Of a stretch of 64,000 nt of DNA, positions 24,501 through 38,369 are shown piece by piece. The stretch is taken from assembly GCA_026874595.1 (NCBI GenBank), contig CM049306.1, forward strand, positions 9,879,019 to 9,943,018. The letters are read 5' to 3'. A program made the position numbers and the translations under genes. The first letter of the stretch is position 1. Each line of letters opens with the position of its first letter. The DNA is from Sipunculus nudus (Eukaryota > Annelida > Sipuncula > Golfingiida > Sipunculidae). Below the pieces are notes generated by a model. The model was not told where the DNA came from and searched no databases. It saw only the letters and a program-made list of their open reading frames with translations.

Positions 24501-25614
24501 AGGTATTCTACCCATAAAATCTGAGAAATTTAACATTATTTTGTGATAAGATTATCACATAACCATCTGTTAAAAAAAAAAAACACCTGTGTAACCAGTG
24601 GGGGAACTTGAAGCAGCCTATATCAAATTTAAATGAAAATTAAGTACAAGGTCTTTAATTACAAATACGAAATGAGTAATATCCTCCTACCATACAATTG
24701 TTCTAATTTTACTTTTCCTCATCATTATGTATTCTTAAGATATATCCAAAGATTATAATGGTGTGTTTGACTGAAATAATCTACTGTGTAGTAGGTGATT
24801 TTTTAACACACCCCTGAATCTATTTCAGAATCTCGATTATACACACCTGTTTGCATTTCCATGATTTATATTTCTGCTCATCCTCTTCATTCTTGTCTTG
24901 ATGAATCTAGTGTCCATCTGGTATTGACCAACTGTAAAAAATAAGCTGTATGAAAACTGATATATTTATACAGAGACAAGTCTACTTTCTTACAAATGAA
25001 ATTGTATAAGTCTGCACGGTTATTTTCATGCTTTCAAAGTTCCATTATTTTTTGTTTATTTATGGATCCATATATTGCTGGTATTTTGCACAGCCTGAAA
25101 AGAAACAGTCCAATATCGCATGATTGTATCATTTTTGTGAAAGGAAAGCAAAAAAAAAATGGTCAATAAATAGCAAATCAGGTGTCCCTACAGATTTACT
25201 GCATGATTACTGATCTCTGCCCTGTTGTTTTGATGCACGAAAAATAACATGTTAGTTTTATGAGCTGTAAGAATGGAATTGATTTCACATTTGATGTAAA
25301 TAATGGCCAAAAAATCTAAGGGAGAGGAAAATTTATTGTCAAAATTTTTCCCTGGCTGCGTGAATAGATAGTGAAGGTTAAATTGTAGAAATACAATTAT
25401 TTTGTAGCATGTATCAATGATGTTTGTCACTGAGGTTTGAAATTTCTTTTATCTTTATTTCACTTCGCAGATCATTTGAAATAAAAAGATGAAAGTCCCA
25501 GCCCTATGTGATGACACTATCCCAACACCAAAGGAATGAACTTTCCAGGTTCTTTTAAATGGTGAACAAAACTGGCTGAAGCTCACACTTACACTCAAAA
25601 AGATGAGAAAGTAG
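21508..25614. other. Long AT-rich intron segment, nothing recognised
   Basis: About 4.1 kb without a convincing exon, tandem array or transposon terminus on either strand. Open frames here are short and lack flanking splice signals in phase 1. Confidence 0.5.
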
Positions 25615-26158
25615 TGTGTAAAATAAACAATAAAAATATAATAAAGTTAGACTTAAAATTCCCTGGAGAGTCTTTCGAAGCAAAAAGTACAATAATCCAT
25701 AGAGTCCATATGATATTACAAATTTACAGAGTCCTGATTAATTCTGATACTCGCCATTAGCACTAATCACAGAAAGTTCGCCTGGCACCAAGGTCGCTGG
25801 TCACATGATGGTCAGGTGTGACTTAGGTATGTACTCCTCAAGTCCAGGCGGTTTACCACAGTACACAAGACTCACTAACCCTTCTCACTGTAAAACAACT
25901 CACTGGCTTGACACTGTCTCTACTCTGGAAGTACTCACTTCTCTGAATCACAGACAGATAGGCTCACAGCCTTCTCTGTAGCATCTCTCTAAGACCATGC
26001 CTGTCCCTATATATTCACCCTGGGTATATCCAGTGATATTTACCTGAATATGTCATTGCACACAAGTATATTCAGTACCATACATAATGCTCAGCTTATC
26101 AATTGTCCTCTTCTGTTTGCTGGGCTTCACCACAGCAAATACTCATCGGGTGCTTACA
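25615..26158 (-). mobile_element. Possible solo LTR
   Basis: Read on the minus strand, the segment starts TGTAAGCACC and ends TTTATTTTACA, the TG...CA ends expected of an LTR. It contains a TATA-like GAATATATAGGG about 130 bases in. Near its end, on the same strand, is an AT-rich tract with TTTATTG-type sequence that could hold the 3'-processing region. It is less AT-rich than its neighbours. The flanks do not show a target duplication and no internal gag/pol sequence lies next to it, so this is tentative. It could instead be an unrelated single-copy sequence. Confidence 0.3.
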
Positions 26159-27836
26159 AATCCTTCTGTAAAAACAACTAGATAGTGAGATTACATTGAT
26201 CGCCGGCTAACCCTGACTTGCAATACACCAGGGAATTGTCCCTCAGCTGATCAGTTCATGGACAACTTCGGACCCTCCTTTGGACCGACAGACTGTCAGA
26301 CTACACCCTCTGGTGCACTGACTTTGGAGATTGTGCCTTTACTTTCACATTTCCAGCATATATACTGATGTTACGTCATATTTCCTGACCACTTATGCCA
26401 TATCACCTTTCATTATTATGTGGCCTGTCATTCAGTGCATGAATACTAAAATGGACATGCCTCCAGAGACTCAAGTATGGAAAAAATCAAGAATGCAGGT
26501 GCATTGCCTTTGAAGTCTGCAGTAAACAATGCTATTACAAGAAACCAACTAGACTAAGGCCGGCAAGAACTTATTCTCACTGAATAATGATTGTACTGAA
26601 ACCAACATCAAATAAAACACCTTGGTTCTCTAAACTTATGTTCCTACACTAACATTTATACATGGTACTGCATATTAATATACAACAATAAAGAAATACA
26701 CAAAATATACTTAAGTATATAATTAATTGTAAAAATCAAGCTAGTATCAGTGATATTAACCTTTGCATTGTTACAATATATGTAATAACCAATTATTTCA
26801 TTCATGGTCACAAGTCACCAGAGCCACATTGATATCAAATTATCAGCATTATATTTATGATGGAATTATTTCATTATAAAATATTTCCAACCATAATCAG
26901 TTACATTGAATTCTGTGTTATTTAGTTGTAATCATTGAATTTTAAAGTAACCAGCACTGTAGATCATATAATGTAATTGCCCCATGTGTGACTTAGACCT
27001 TATTAATGAAGTTATCATCTTTGTCATTTTAAATCTAATCAAGTGTTACAGGTAAATGGTTTCAAGGTTTTTTTGGCAGTCTGGTTTGATACATTAACTA
27101 GTTGTACAAGTTCTTTTCCTGAGTATTCCTTTGACTTAATTATCACTATATGTCACTAATTGTCATGTCATGTTAATTTTTAGTGTCATTATGTGTAGTT
27201 TGAGTGTTTTGCATTCACTCAGAATGTGGTAATCTTGGCACATCATGTGGTAACACTTTGAAGAAGACATCTACATCACTTTTAATTAAAAGTAGCTGCA
27301 ATTGATGGAATAATCATTGATCATGTGATTGACACAAGTGGATGTTAATCATAACAACTGAAAACCCTGGAAGTGAAAGATGTGGCAACAGTAACCAGGG
27401 AGTATGGAATCAACTGTGACTTGATGAAAATGGATGATTGATTAAAGAATGTGAAGAAAATTACAAGAGAAGTCAACCCTGCCAAAGCCTTCATCAGTCC
27501 TGACATAACATGCAATGAGTCAGTAGACCAATCTGAAACACCAGCATCCAAAAACTCCTTCAGAAGTTTAACTCAAACATCAAATTACATTGATGTTTCC
27601 ATGGTAATGAAAGCCCAATTAAAAAAAATTACAACAGTTTTTCTCAAGTTTATTTTCTTAGATTGATTGTTGTAGAAAGGACATTTGGCAGGCAGAGAGT
27701 GAATTGAATTACATCTTGCATTTAGAGGAACATGCTTTAAATAAAAGAAATAGTCAATTAGTGCATTTTATTACCTAAGATGGATATTAGTGGGAAGAAA
27801 AAGGAAATTACTGCAGTTTGTAACTTTGGAAGGTTG
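26159..27836. other. Intron, nothing recognised
   Basis: The part up to about 26520 is richer in G+C like the adjoining LTR-like segment and could belong to the same insertion. The remainder is ordinary AT-rich intron. Confidence 0.4.
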
Positions 27837-28140
27837 GCGCCTCAGCAGTCACTTTTTTGTAGCTCTGTCTATTAAAAAAATTTGGATGGAATTTTCCTAA
27901 ATTTTGCATTATTATAAGGTCACATGTAAAAAGGTGCCTAAATGATTTTGTGCAACCTCTTACCTTTTGTCTTTGCTTGTCATCCATCTATCCGTGCATT
28001 TATTTTGGATAAAAATATATATCAGGAGAGATTCATTGTGTCCACCAGAAATTTTGCATGCCCATAGATCTTGAATACCTTTATCTTGTTCACAAGACTA
28101 TTTGTGCCACCTACCTGTCCGTGGCATTCATCTGATACAT
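27837..28140 (+). mobile_element. Degenerate family B fragment
   Basis: It retains in order ATAAGGTCACATGTAAA, ACCTCTTACCTTTTGTCTTTGC, CATCCATCTATCCGTGCAT, ATATATCAGGAGAGATTCATTG and AAATTTTGCATGCCCATAGATC. These match the first unit of family B (as at 13800-13960) with much divergence. Neither end is preserved. Confidence 0.45.
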
Positions 28141-28683
28141 GTAGTCACACATTAACTGCCTGTATACATGATGTTTTTTTCATCAACAGCTTTTCCTTTC
28201 CATCCTTGCTTGATTGTTCAACTTATTCCATCCCAAAATGCCATAACTAAGTAAAACACAAAATCAACTTGAGCTTCTTTATATAACAGTTTGAAAAAAA
28301 AAAATCTGTTGACTTTTTGAAAGACTTAGTTTGGCCACAATACAATGTTACTTAACTTTTTTTATATATTTATTTATTGCATTAAATTTCCAGTGTTGCT
28401 TTGAGATTAATAACCTTATATGTAGAACTAAAAGGATACTACATTTTGGGCTGAGGGGGAAGAAAAAGAAAGAAGGAATTATAAATTGTATATGAAATTG
28501 AAATGTTGGGTACATATAATTTAATTGAATGTAATCCAAAAAATGAAAATTAATCTACTGGTACTATTGATAAAATTGTATTAAATATGTTGTCTGGATA
28601 AAGTAAAAGGTTTAATAATAAACTGGACTTACTTGTTAAAAAGAAAATGAAATATCTGATTCAATAATGGGTAAGTAGTAATT
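28141..28683. other. Intron, nothing recognised
   Basis: AT-rich spacer between two family B copies, without exon or element signals. Confidence 0.5.
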
Positions 28684-29576
28684 GTATCCGCCAAAACAAA
28701 GTTTTGTGGATACTATGTTTTTGACCGGGTTCCATCGCCACTGCCGTATTTCCGGGGAACTCCTCTGAGACTACTGGACTGATTTTTTCTGAAACTTACA
28801 CCAGTTATCAGGTCACATTCACTGATGCCTAACCATTCGGCATTGACCTCTGACCTTTCCTCTCTCCAGTGCATCCATCTGTGCATCTGTTTTGACACAT
28901 TAACCCACATATCTTCAGACTCGTTTGACCAGTCAGGAAAAAAAATTTCCACAAATGTAGCCCTTGGATAGCTTTATAACATATACAAAAATGGTGGTGC
29001 CACCTGCAGCCATTTTTGCACTGTTTGTCTGCCTAGGGTTAAATCACTCATATCTCTGCAGTGGTTTGACTAATTCACATGAAATTCAGCAAGCATATAC
29101 ATCCTGTATAGCTTTCTTGATTTTATGACAGGTGGGGCTACCTACATTCACGTTCAGGCTGCAGACATCCTTGCTAATATCTCCGGACTGGTTTGACATA
29201 TCTTCCTGAAAATGTGCATGTGTTTAGATCTCACATAGCTCTTTATCATACGCAAAACTGGTGGCGCCAGCTGCCACCATTTTTGCACAGCGTCTGTCTG
29301 TTCATTTGACTTGTGTTAAAATCACTCATATCTCGGCAGTGGTTTGACTTATTCACCTGAAATTTGGCATGCTTTAACATTCTGGATAGCTTTCTTAATT
29401 TTATGACAGGTGGCACCATCTAAATTCACGTTCAAGCTGCAGACATCCATGCTTATATCTCCGGACTGGTGTGAAGTATCTTCCTGAAAATTTGCATGTG
29501 TTTAGATCTCACATAGCTCTTTATCATACAAGAAACTGGTGGCGCCACCTGCAACCATTTTCTGCATGTCTGCTGT
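28684..29576 (+). mobile_element. Family B Helentron-like element, copy 3, truncated by a minisatellite
   Basis: The 5' end GTATCCGCCAAAAC folds with GTTTTGTGGATAC as in the other copies, and the body has about two and a half units with GTGGCGCC motifs at about 29262 and 29539. The 3' subterminal repeat, hairpin and CTAG end are absent. The sequence passes at about 29577 from the phrase TGTCTGCTGTGG straight into the 35-bp tandem array. Confidence 0.6.
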
Positions 29577-31540
29577 GGTGCAAGAACCAAAGAAAGGAGA
29601 GCAACTGTCATGGTGCAAGAACCAAAGAGAAGAGGGCAGCTCTCATGGTGCAAGAACTAAAGAGACGAAGGCAGCTGTCATAATGCAAGAACCAAAGAGA
29701 GGAGGGCAGCTGTCATGGTGCTAGGACCAAAGCAAGGGGGATCTGTCATGGTGCTAGAACTGAAGAGAGGAGGGCAGCTGTCATGGTGCTAGACCCAAAG
29801 ACAGGAGGGCAGCTGTCATGGTGCAAGGACCAAATCAAGGAAGGCAGCTGTCATGGTGCTAGAACCAAAGAGACTAAGGCAGCTGTCATAATGCAAGAAC
29901 CAAAGAGAGGAGGGCAGCTGTCATGGTGCTAGGACCAAAGCAAGGGGCATCTGTCATGGTGCTAGAACTGAAGAGAAGTGGCAGCTGTCATGGTGCTAGA
30001 CCAAAAGACAGGAGGGCAGCTGTCATGGTGCTAGAACTGAAGAGAGGAGGGCAGCTGTCATAGTGCTAGACCAAAAGACAGGAGGGCAGCTGTCATGGTG
30101 CAAGGACCAAATCAAGGAAGGCAGCTGTCATGGTGCTAGAACCAAAGAGACGAAGGCAGCTGTCATAATGCAAGAACCAAAGAGAGGAGGGCAGCTGTCA
30201 TGGTGCTAGGACCAAAGCAAGGGGCATCTGTCATGGTGCTAGAACTGAAGAGAGGAGGGCAGCTGTCATGGTGCTAGACCAAAAGACAGGAGGGCAGCTG
30301 TCATGGTGCTAGAACTGAAGAGAGGAGGGCAGCTGTCATGGTGCTAGACCAAAAGACAGGAGGGCAGCTGTCATGGTGCAAGGACCAAATCAAGGAAGGC
30401 AGCTGTCATGGTGCTAGAACCAAAGAGACGAAGGCAGCTGTCATAATGCAAGAACAAAAGAGAGGAGGGCAGCTGTCATGGTGCAAGAACCAAAGACAGG
30501 AGGGCAGCTATCATGGTGCTGGAACCTAAGAGAGGAGGGCAGCTGTCATTGTGCTAGACCCAAAGACAGGAGGGCAGCAACATGGTGCTAGAACCAAAGA
30601 GGTGAAGGCAGCTATTATGGTGCTAGAACCAGAGAGAGGAGGGCAGCTGTCATTGTGCAAGATCCAAAGAAAGGAGGGCAGCTATAATGGTGCTGGAACC
30701 TAAGAGAGGAGGGCAGCTGTCATTGTGCTAGAACCAAAGGAGGAGGGCAGCTGTCATGGTGCAAGAACCAAAGACAGGAGGGCAGCAACATGTTGCTAAA
30801 TCCAAAGCGATGAAGGCAGCTATTATGGTGCTAGAACCAAAGAGAGGAGGGCAGCTGTCATGGTTCAAGAACCAAAGGAGGAGGGCAGCTGTCATGGTGC
30901 TAGAACCAAAGATAGGAGGGCAGCTGTCATGGTGCTAGAACCAGAGAGAGGAGGGCAGCTGTCATGGTGCAAGAACCAAAGACAGGAGGGCAGCAACATG
31001 GTGCTAGAACCAAAGACAGGAGGGCAGCTGTCTTAATGCAAGATCCAAAGTGAGGAGGGCAGCTGTCATGGTGCTAGAACCAAAGACAGGAGGGCAGCTG
31101 TCTTAATGCAAGATCCAAAGTGAGGAGGGCAGCTGTCATGGTGCTAGAACCAAGATAGGAGGGCAGCTGTCATGGTGCTAGAACCAGAGAGAGGAGGGCA
31201 GCTGTCATTGTGCAAGATCCAAAGAAAGGAGGGCAGCTATTATGGTGCTAGAACCTAAGAGAGGAGGGCAGCTGTCATGGTTCAAGAACCAAAGGAGGAG
31301 GGCAGCTGTCATGGTGCAAGAACCAAAGCCAGGAGGGCAGCAACATGGTGCTAGAACCAAAGACAGGAGGGCAGCTGTCTTAATGCAAGATCCAAAGTGA
31401 GGAGGGCAGTTGTCATGGTGCAAGAACCAAAGACAGGAGGGCAGCAACATGGTGCTAGAACCAAAGAGGTGAGGGCAGCTGTCATGGTGCTAGAACCAAA
31501 GAGAGGCAGGCAGCTGTCATGGTGCAAGAACCAAAGAGAA
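29577..31540 (+). repeat. 35-bp minisatellite array, about 56 units with an eight-unit higher-order repeat
   Basis: The unit is GGAGGGCAGCTGTCATGG followed by TGCTAGAACCAAAGACA, 35 bp, with variants (GCAAGAACC, AACTGAAGAG, CAACATGG deletions, TCTTAATG). The variant GTGCAAGGACCAAATCAAGG appears at 29821, 30098 and 30376, spacing 277-278 bp, so a block of about eight units was copied as a whole at least twice. Most units contain CAGCTG. Open frames through the array on both strands are by-products. It begins inside a family B element. Confidence 0.95.
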
Positions 31541-34500
31541 CCACAGGATATATGATATAAGAGAACCACATGTATATGAGCAGTGTTCATGCAGTACATT
31601 TACCTATATGTATATTATAGGACATTCTGTTAGAGTGATTCTAATAATATATAATAAATATTATACCATGTAAATGGTAAATTGTACAAATGTCTTCATA
31701 ATGTAAATTGTACCATATTAAAGCAGATAACACTAATTTAATACTATATATGAATAGACCTAGTCCTTTGTCTAAAAATTTTAATACAGGATCAGTGAGT
31801 TGTTTGATATTCTGATCTACCTGTAACTTAGGCTGAAAATAAATATACTGTGTTCACAGAAATAAATAACTGTACTTGGTGTCAGTAGAAAATAAAATGT
31901 ATTCACACAGCAGGAAAAATGTATTCAAATAACAGGAAAAGAGTATATTCAGATCACAGGAAACCTTCATAAAACAGGAAAAACTTGAATTCAGATTACA
32001 GGAAAGGCATCTTCTTAATTCTGTCATGCCTGCTTGGCTGAGTCAGTTTGCTGCATTCACAGCTATGCAGACAGAAGAAGTGTGAATTCCAGACGATTAT
32101 GTTACAATTATGTTGGCTACTGTTCATTCCAGTAAATCTGACTCATGGGTCATGGAGCCGTAAGACCATGCATCATATTTTTGTGAATTAGAACAATGTT
32201 CTAAAGTTGCTAATGCAGTTCTTGATATTTATAAAATGTCATTTTTCCACCATATTGATTTCCATATTTTGGATGGGTTTTTTGTACAAATTACAGAACT
32301 CTACTCTATTTCTAGGTTCACACTTGCCTTGAGATATGTATAAACCACATCTGTCTTGGCAGTTCTTGGACTGCAGCACATATACAGTGATTACAAATTA
32401 CCAGAGACATTGGTAAATTGACTGTTAGCTAGTAAAACCCCTCAGATTTTTTAGATTACAATAACAGAGTTCCCAAAGTGAAATGAACTCTGTATTAGGA
32501 TCAATGTCTTGACTTTTGTGGGTGAATAATTACTTCATTATGATTTAAAACAATTGCCTGTAGGTTAGAGTTTTCAGATTGACATCACTGTTCCAGATAC
32601 AGGAGAAATTATTGTAAAATAAAAGAGATTGATTGTTGTGTTTTGCATCAAAATAACCAACTGTATTTGTGTGTGTGCATATATAATGGTTTCATTTATC
32701 ATATGGATCTTTCAGGAGTTATTTCTTTTTGCAAAAATAATTTTTCTTGGTTTGCTCATTTGTTTCATTGGCAGTAAGGGATACGATTAAACAATGGTTA
32801 AGCATTGGACATTTTGCTTCAAGCCATTTTAATAACAAACAGTTCAGCCAAGTCTCCCTGCAAGCCTTTTACATAAACATCCTACATTCTCATAGAATAT
32901 GATATTTGATATTTGTTACACACTCTTTCTTATGTTAATTGTAATACAATTTATGTAGCATTGTCCTCTCCTTTTTCAGTGATATTAAGCCCTAATTTCA
33001 CCAAAAAAAAAGGATATGAGAAGGCAGCAATTTAGGGACATTGTTAAGACTATAGGCTTATTTATATGGACATTGAAATGAAAAAAAAAAAATCATTAAT
33101 TATTATACATATAAATATGGATCATATTTTCTTTCATTATTTGTTTATTTTTACATACTTTCTTGCTTATATGGATGCTTTATGATGGCCTTCCCATGTC
33201 TATGAAATTATATAAAATTATATAATATCAATATTTTTTAATTTAACAAACTTCACTACTGACACAAAATAAGGATAATATGAATTAATGCCTTATGTAA
33301 GACAAACTGCTCAGACTTTGTGGCTGTCTGTCAGGCTAAGGGTTGGATAGGTCTCCACATGATAATGTTAGTTACCATGCATTATATGTCTGTAGCAGCC
33401 ATAGACTGACATTTTCCTTTTCTTATTTGATCTGCAGGCCTTCTTAATAAATGCATTCATTTCTAAACAAGATTCTCATGGTCCATTTTATGTAATTGTC
33501 CTTATATGGTAGTAAAAAATATGTACACATATAATAAACCAAAAATAAATAGTACCAGATCTTGATTTTTTTCACATCCCTAATCTGATCAGTTATAATT
33601 GCCATTGTACTTTGACTTGTCATAAATTTCTGTTTGTTTTCTTTTATTTCTTGATAACCCAGTACAAGAAGTCCCTTAAACTCATCTTCTTGGAAAATAT
33701 TTTTGCTACTTGTTGGATATTAAAAGTTCATTAATGCCTTATGACAAAAAGCAGTTTGAAGCAAAGGATGAATGTTGCAAATCATATGAAATTATGCATC
33801 AAATAAATAAAATCCTTTACTAAAAGAAACATTTGCTAGAGATTGTCCAGTTTTCATAGCTGACATTAAATTTCTGGTTTGCAAATCACGAGTAAGCCAA
33901 TGTGACTTTAATCAATATAAGAACAGAGTGCAGCATTTTGCAAGCAAGACTGAACTGTAAAAACATTGCTTGTGCATCTGAACATTTTTTAAGGTGGATT
34001 GATTGTGAATGCAGCATGTCATTTGAAATTAAGCTTTAGTTACAGTTTTTTTTCAAGTAGTATTGGAAAGCATATAATTCATTATTTGTCAGACTTTGAT
34101 CTTTGATGTGGCCACTAAAACATCAACATTCACAAAGTTTTGAAGTGCCTGTGTCATGTTTAGTTAATGCATTTACAATTAGGGATGCATAAATACTGTT
34201 TTATTGGGAGCAGTTCCTTTTATCTTCAGGTTACTCCATCAAACAAGATACAAATGTCTGATTATAATACTCAAAGGAAACTTCTTCCAGAATGTTTTAT
34301 GGATAATCCAGTAATGTCACTTGTTGGTGAGATGAATTGTAGATGGTAAACAACAGGAAGAAAACTGATAGGTCTGCTTTGAATCTCAGGGAATTCGTTT
34401 TAAAACTGAATGAAGAGATAAAGAAGTGCTTTGATTTGTTTTATGGATCTCTGCTTTAATGGGGTTTAATGTTCAATTGTACAGGCTAGAGTCCTTTGTC

Positions 34501-35415
34501 TTTTCTTTCTTATGTATCTTTTCAGTTTCAAGGAAACAAGAGGATAACATCAAAATGATGAAGTACCGCCATAATCTTGGTCCACAAAATGACATTTGGA
34601 AATCACTTTACAGACAAAAGGTTAAAATGATTCTAGGGCATGGCGAGCATTCAGATTTCTTGATAACAATTGTCTTTGTTCACTCTCTTATGGCTGGAGA
34701 GTGCTTGACAGGCCAAACTATTTTTGGTTTGTTCTGGAGTGGCAGCTTTATGGAAAATTCCCTGCTCCGGTTATCAGAGTGCTTTACATAACATGCCAGT
34801 GTCACAGATGATTTTGTTTGTGATGCAAATGCTCTCCAAGCTTACAAGAACTAAAAAGCATTGTATTGGCCTGCTTAAGAAAGCAGGGCCATGTTTTATT
34901 TTCTGCAAGTTTTTTGATGATAGAGACAGATCTAGAATTAAATGTTTCACAATGGTCAGTGTTTATGATCCCTATAGCTAAGGATTAAATGAAGCCTTTT
35001 ATATCATGATGGATGGCAGGGGTCTCTGGTATCCAGATCAGACATGTTTCTGCTATCCAGATTTTGGGTCACATGAATGTCATATTTGTACAGAATCACT
35101 TTGAGCCAAAGAAGCTGACTTTTTCTGTGTTCAGCCTTGATGCATCCAGCTACTGTCAAAGTGATCTTGAAGTCAAAATCTAGAGATAGAAGAAATAGAA
35201 TAAATTAATAAGTCCAAATGTTAAGGGAGGAAATAAGATCAGCAGGTGAAACAGGGCAACCAGCTTCTTTGCAAGCACATAGAACAGACCATATTTGACA
35301 TACAGAGAGACTCCCCAGAAGTTTATGAGACCAAATGTTTTCATGAAAAATTTTTATAACATAAATATCCTTTTCTTGCTATTTGTCAAGACTAAATTGT
35401 CATTTTTATTTTGTA
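31541..35415. other. Long AT-rich intron segment
   Basis: No element or exon is supported. One place stands out: a strong acceptor with a long pyrimidine tract at 34525 opens a phase-1 frame, but the matching donor is poor (see findings). Confidence 0.5.
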
Positions 35416-38016
35416 TTTTTAGCTCAGCTGACTATAAGTCATCTGAGCTATAGTCGTGGTCCATTGTCTGTCTGTCCGTCCGTCCTTCCGTCCGTAGATG
35501 TGGCACGTTTTGAAACCGTAAAACCTAGGAATCCAAAATTCGGCATAATGTTAGATGTCCCCAAGATCTCCTACCAAGCCGAAAACTGGGTCTTTTCGAC
35601 TTCGTTCTTCTGAGAAATTAAGGGAAAACCTCAATTTTTTATTAAAAACCTATTTTCACACTTCAGGACTGCCTAATATCAAAACCACTCATCTGTTTTT
35701 CCTCATATTTACCATAAATATTCCTCTATATAGTTCCTATGTACATTCAAGAAATTATGTCTGTATTATATAATTTAAAAAAGTTATGGACCCAAACATA
35801 ATGCATTTTGTAAAAAATCAGGAAAGATATTTGATCACTTAACACAAAACATGTTAAAGCTATGGACCTTTTTTCCAGTAATATATCTTTAATTAATCAA
35901 AATTATATTGTATACCCAAAATTAGATGAAAATCTTTTAAATTTTTTAAAATATTAATAAAAATAAAAAATTGGTACCTTAAATTTTGCCCAACTTTGAC
36001 CATGGCACGTTTTTCCTGTAAGTACTGTGGATTTAATTTTCACAGCATGTTTTTGTTAGCTTTTCAACTGTTAACACCAAAAAATTTGAATCCAGTTGAT
36101 CAAAAACTGTAGATTTTATTCAAGTTTTCAAGCACCATGGAACATATTGTTTACATCAAGCTAGTGTTATGCACTTTGCAAGAGCTCAGCTCCCCAGCTT
36201 CAGCTCTTAGTTTCTTAAATTCAGCATACAGTTAGATGTCTCCAAAATCCCCTACCATGCCAAGAATTTGGTCACTAGGACTTAATACTTTCAAGTTATT
36301 AATGAAAAACTTCATTTTTCCATTAAAAACCCATTGTAACACTTCAAGACTGCCTAATATCAAAACCACTGATCTGACTTTAATCATAAATGATAAACAT
36401 TTTTTTCATTCTCTATGCACATGCCAGAATGATGTCAGTATTGTGTAATTGTTTTAAGTTATGGGCCCAAACATAATGCACTTTGTAAAAAATCAAGAAA
36501 TATATTTACTCCCTTAACAAGGGGAATTGCTGAAGCTAGAGATTTTTTGTCAGGGATGTAACATTATTTAATCAAGATTCAATTGAATACCCAAAATTAG
36601 TTATGAATTTTTCAAATTTTATAAGTTATTAGTATAAATGTAAAATTAGTAACTTAAATTTTGCCCAACTTTGACCATGGCACTGTTGATATAATTTTCA
36701 TATCATGCACAAATAAGGATTTCAGCTTTTAAGTTTAGAAAGCTGAAAGAAATTGGCCAAAAATTATAGCTTTTATTAATGTTTTTATGAGACCCTGTCA
36801 GACTTTGGCTCTCTCCAGCCCCTCTTCAGTCACCTGTATGTTGACCTTGTTGAACTTTCAGAAAATTATGCATGCTTTAGGCGAGGCATACATGGGAATC
36901 CAGGCAGCTTATGGCCAGCCACAGTTGATCCAGGTGTCCAACCCAACTCATCTAGTAGTTTTAACCAACTACATAACAATAAACAATAAATTAATCAATT
37001 TTTATTGGTTTTTAATAAAAAATTAAAGAAAAATAGAAAAGGAATTTGTTAGTTTATAATAACAGGAAATTAACTTGCAGTTACTGATGATATAAGAATC
37101 TTGTATCGATGGATAGAATGTCACGTATTCCAAATAACACCATGCAGTCACCTATGGTATTTTTCTGTTCAATTTTAATGATAAAGAAGTAAATCATATC
37201 ATTCATTGCTAATCATTAGGGATCATATGAAGGAAATTAATGATAGACAAAGATGCAGTTGATAATATTAATCTAGATTCCTACTGTGTCTAGTGTGTAC
37301 ATTGATGTGAAATTAGTTCAAAATGAATTTATTACAGTTACTTTTTAATATAAATAAAAGCCATAAAACCAGGTACTTATGATCATTATATAAATGTGTG
37401 AATTTTGTATATTCTGTATTCTCAACATCATTGTTTGGTAAAAACTGAATTAACACCAGACATGGTGCGAATACTTTGTAATTGTATTTAAATACGAATA
37501 TGATTATGTACTCCATTATAAAATTTCTTGCATAAAGAATGGGAATTCAGGTAAAAATGAAAGTATATGAATACCAGTGCAAATACTTTCAAAATGTATT
37601 CAAGAATGCATTCATGAATATATTCTTTAATATTATTTTAATAATCATTTCAGTTATATTTCATTTTAAAAAATCATATGATTCTCTTATTATTTTTAAT
37701 AAAAATTATATTTGGGACAATATTTGTAATTTTTTTTAATTAATAGTTAAACCCTTATATTATATATTCTGCTTATAAGTTATATGGCCAAGTCAATATC
37801 TGTGTGACAATAGTACTCCATTTGTTAATAAAATAAATGAAATCAATCCTCTTCCCTGTCTCCAAAGGTACTATCAAAATCATACATAAGCTAAACAACA
37901 ACAACTCATAATACAGCTTATATTTATTACCACACAAAACCAGCATGTGCCTTATTTCTAAATAATATTTTTTTATCATATATAACAGCTGAGCGTTGTG
38001 ACTCATAGGTCCCTTG
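35416..38016 (+). mobile_element. Family A Helentron-like element, copy 3
   Basis: The 5' end is TTTTTAGCTCAGCTGACTA with GTCATCTGAGC, then a GTCCGTCCGTCC tract. The 3' side has ACAGCTGAGCG at about 37985, a decayed hairpin ACTCATAGGT, and CCCTTG|TTT at about 38016. The interior of the first part (35500-36050) matches the 4698 copy. A second, more diverged copy of the same interior unit lies at 36190-36780 (CCCCTACCATGCC, AGACTGCCTAATATC). The segment from 37030 to 37980 is very AT-rich and unmatched elsewhere in the window. Confidence 0.6.
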
Positions 38017-38369
38017 TTTCAGAATTACTCTTAATATATTGATACAGTTTTGAACATTTGGTGTTTATTATAGAACTGGCAAAAGGGCTTATGCAAAGGT
38101 GGTTTTATCTTGATATTTTGATAGGTCACCACAGCATAATTTTGATTCTGGATTTATCTGCTGTAGCTTTGATTGACTTCAGTTAGTTACATTGGTATAA
38201 ACAACTATGTTTATGTTTTATTAAATTTTATGAGAACTGCCCTTTTCTTGACAAGGTTTTATTTTATGAACATTTAAGTAAAGGGTTATCTGTGTTGAAC
38301 TTCACCATAATTACACAAGTCATAGTTTTTGTCCCAGTCAATTCTTATTCAAAAGTTAACTTTAAATGT

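Noticed and set aside
29471..31599. Reading frames through the 35-bp array
   Set aside because: They are shifts of the same tandem unit on both strands, with no conserved domain, and begin inside transposon sequence.
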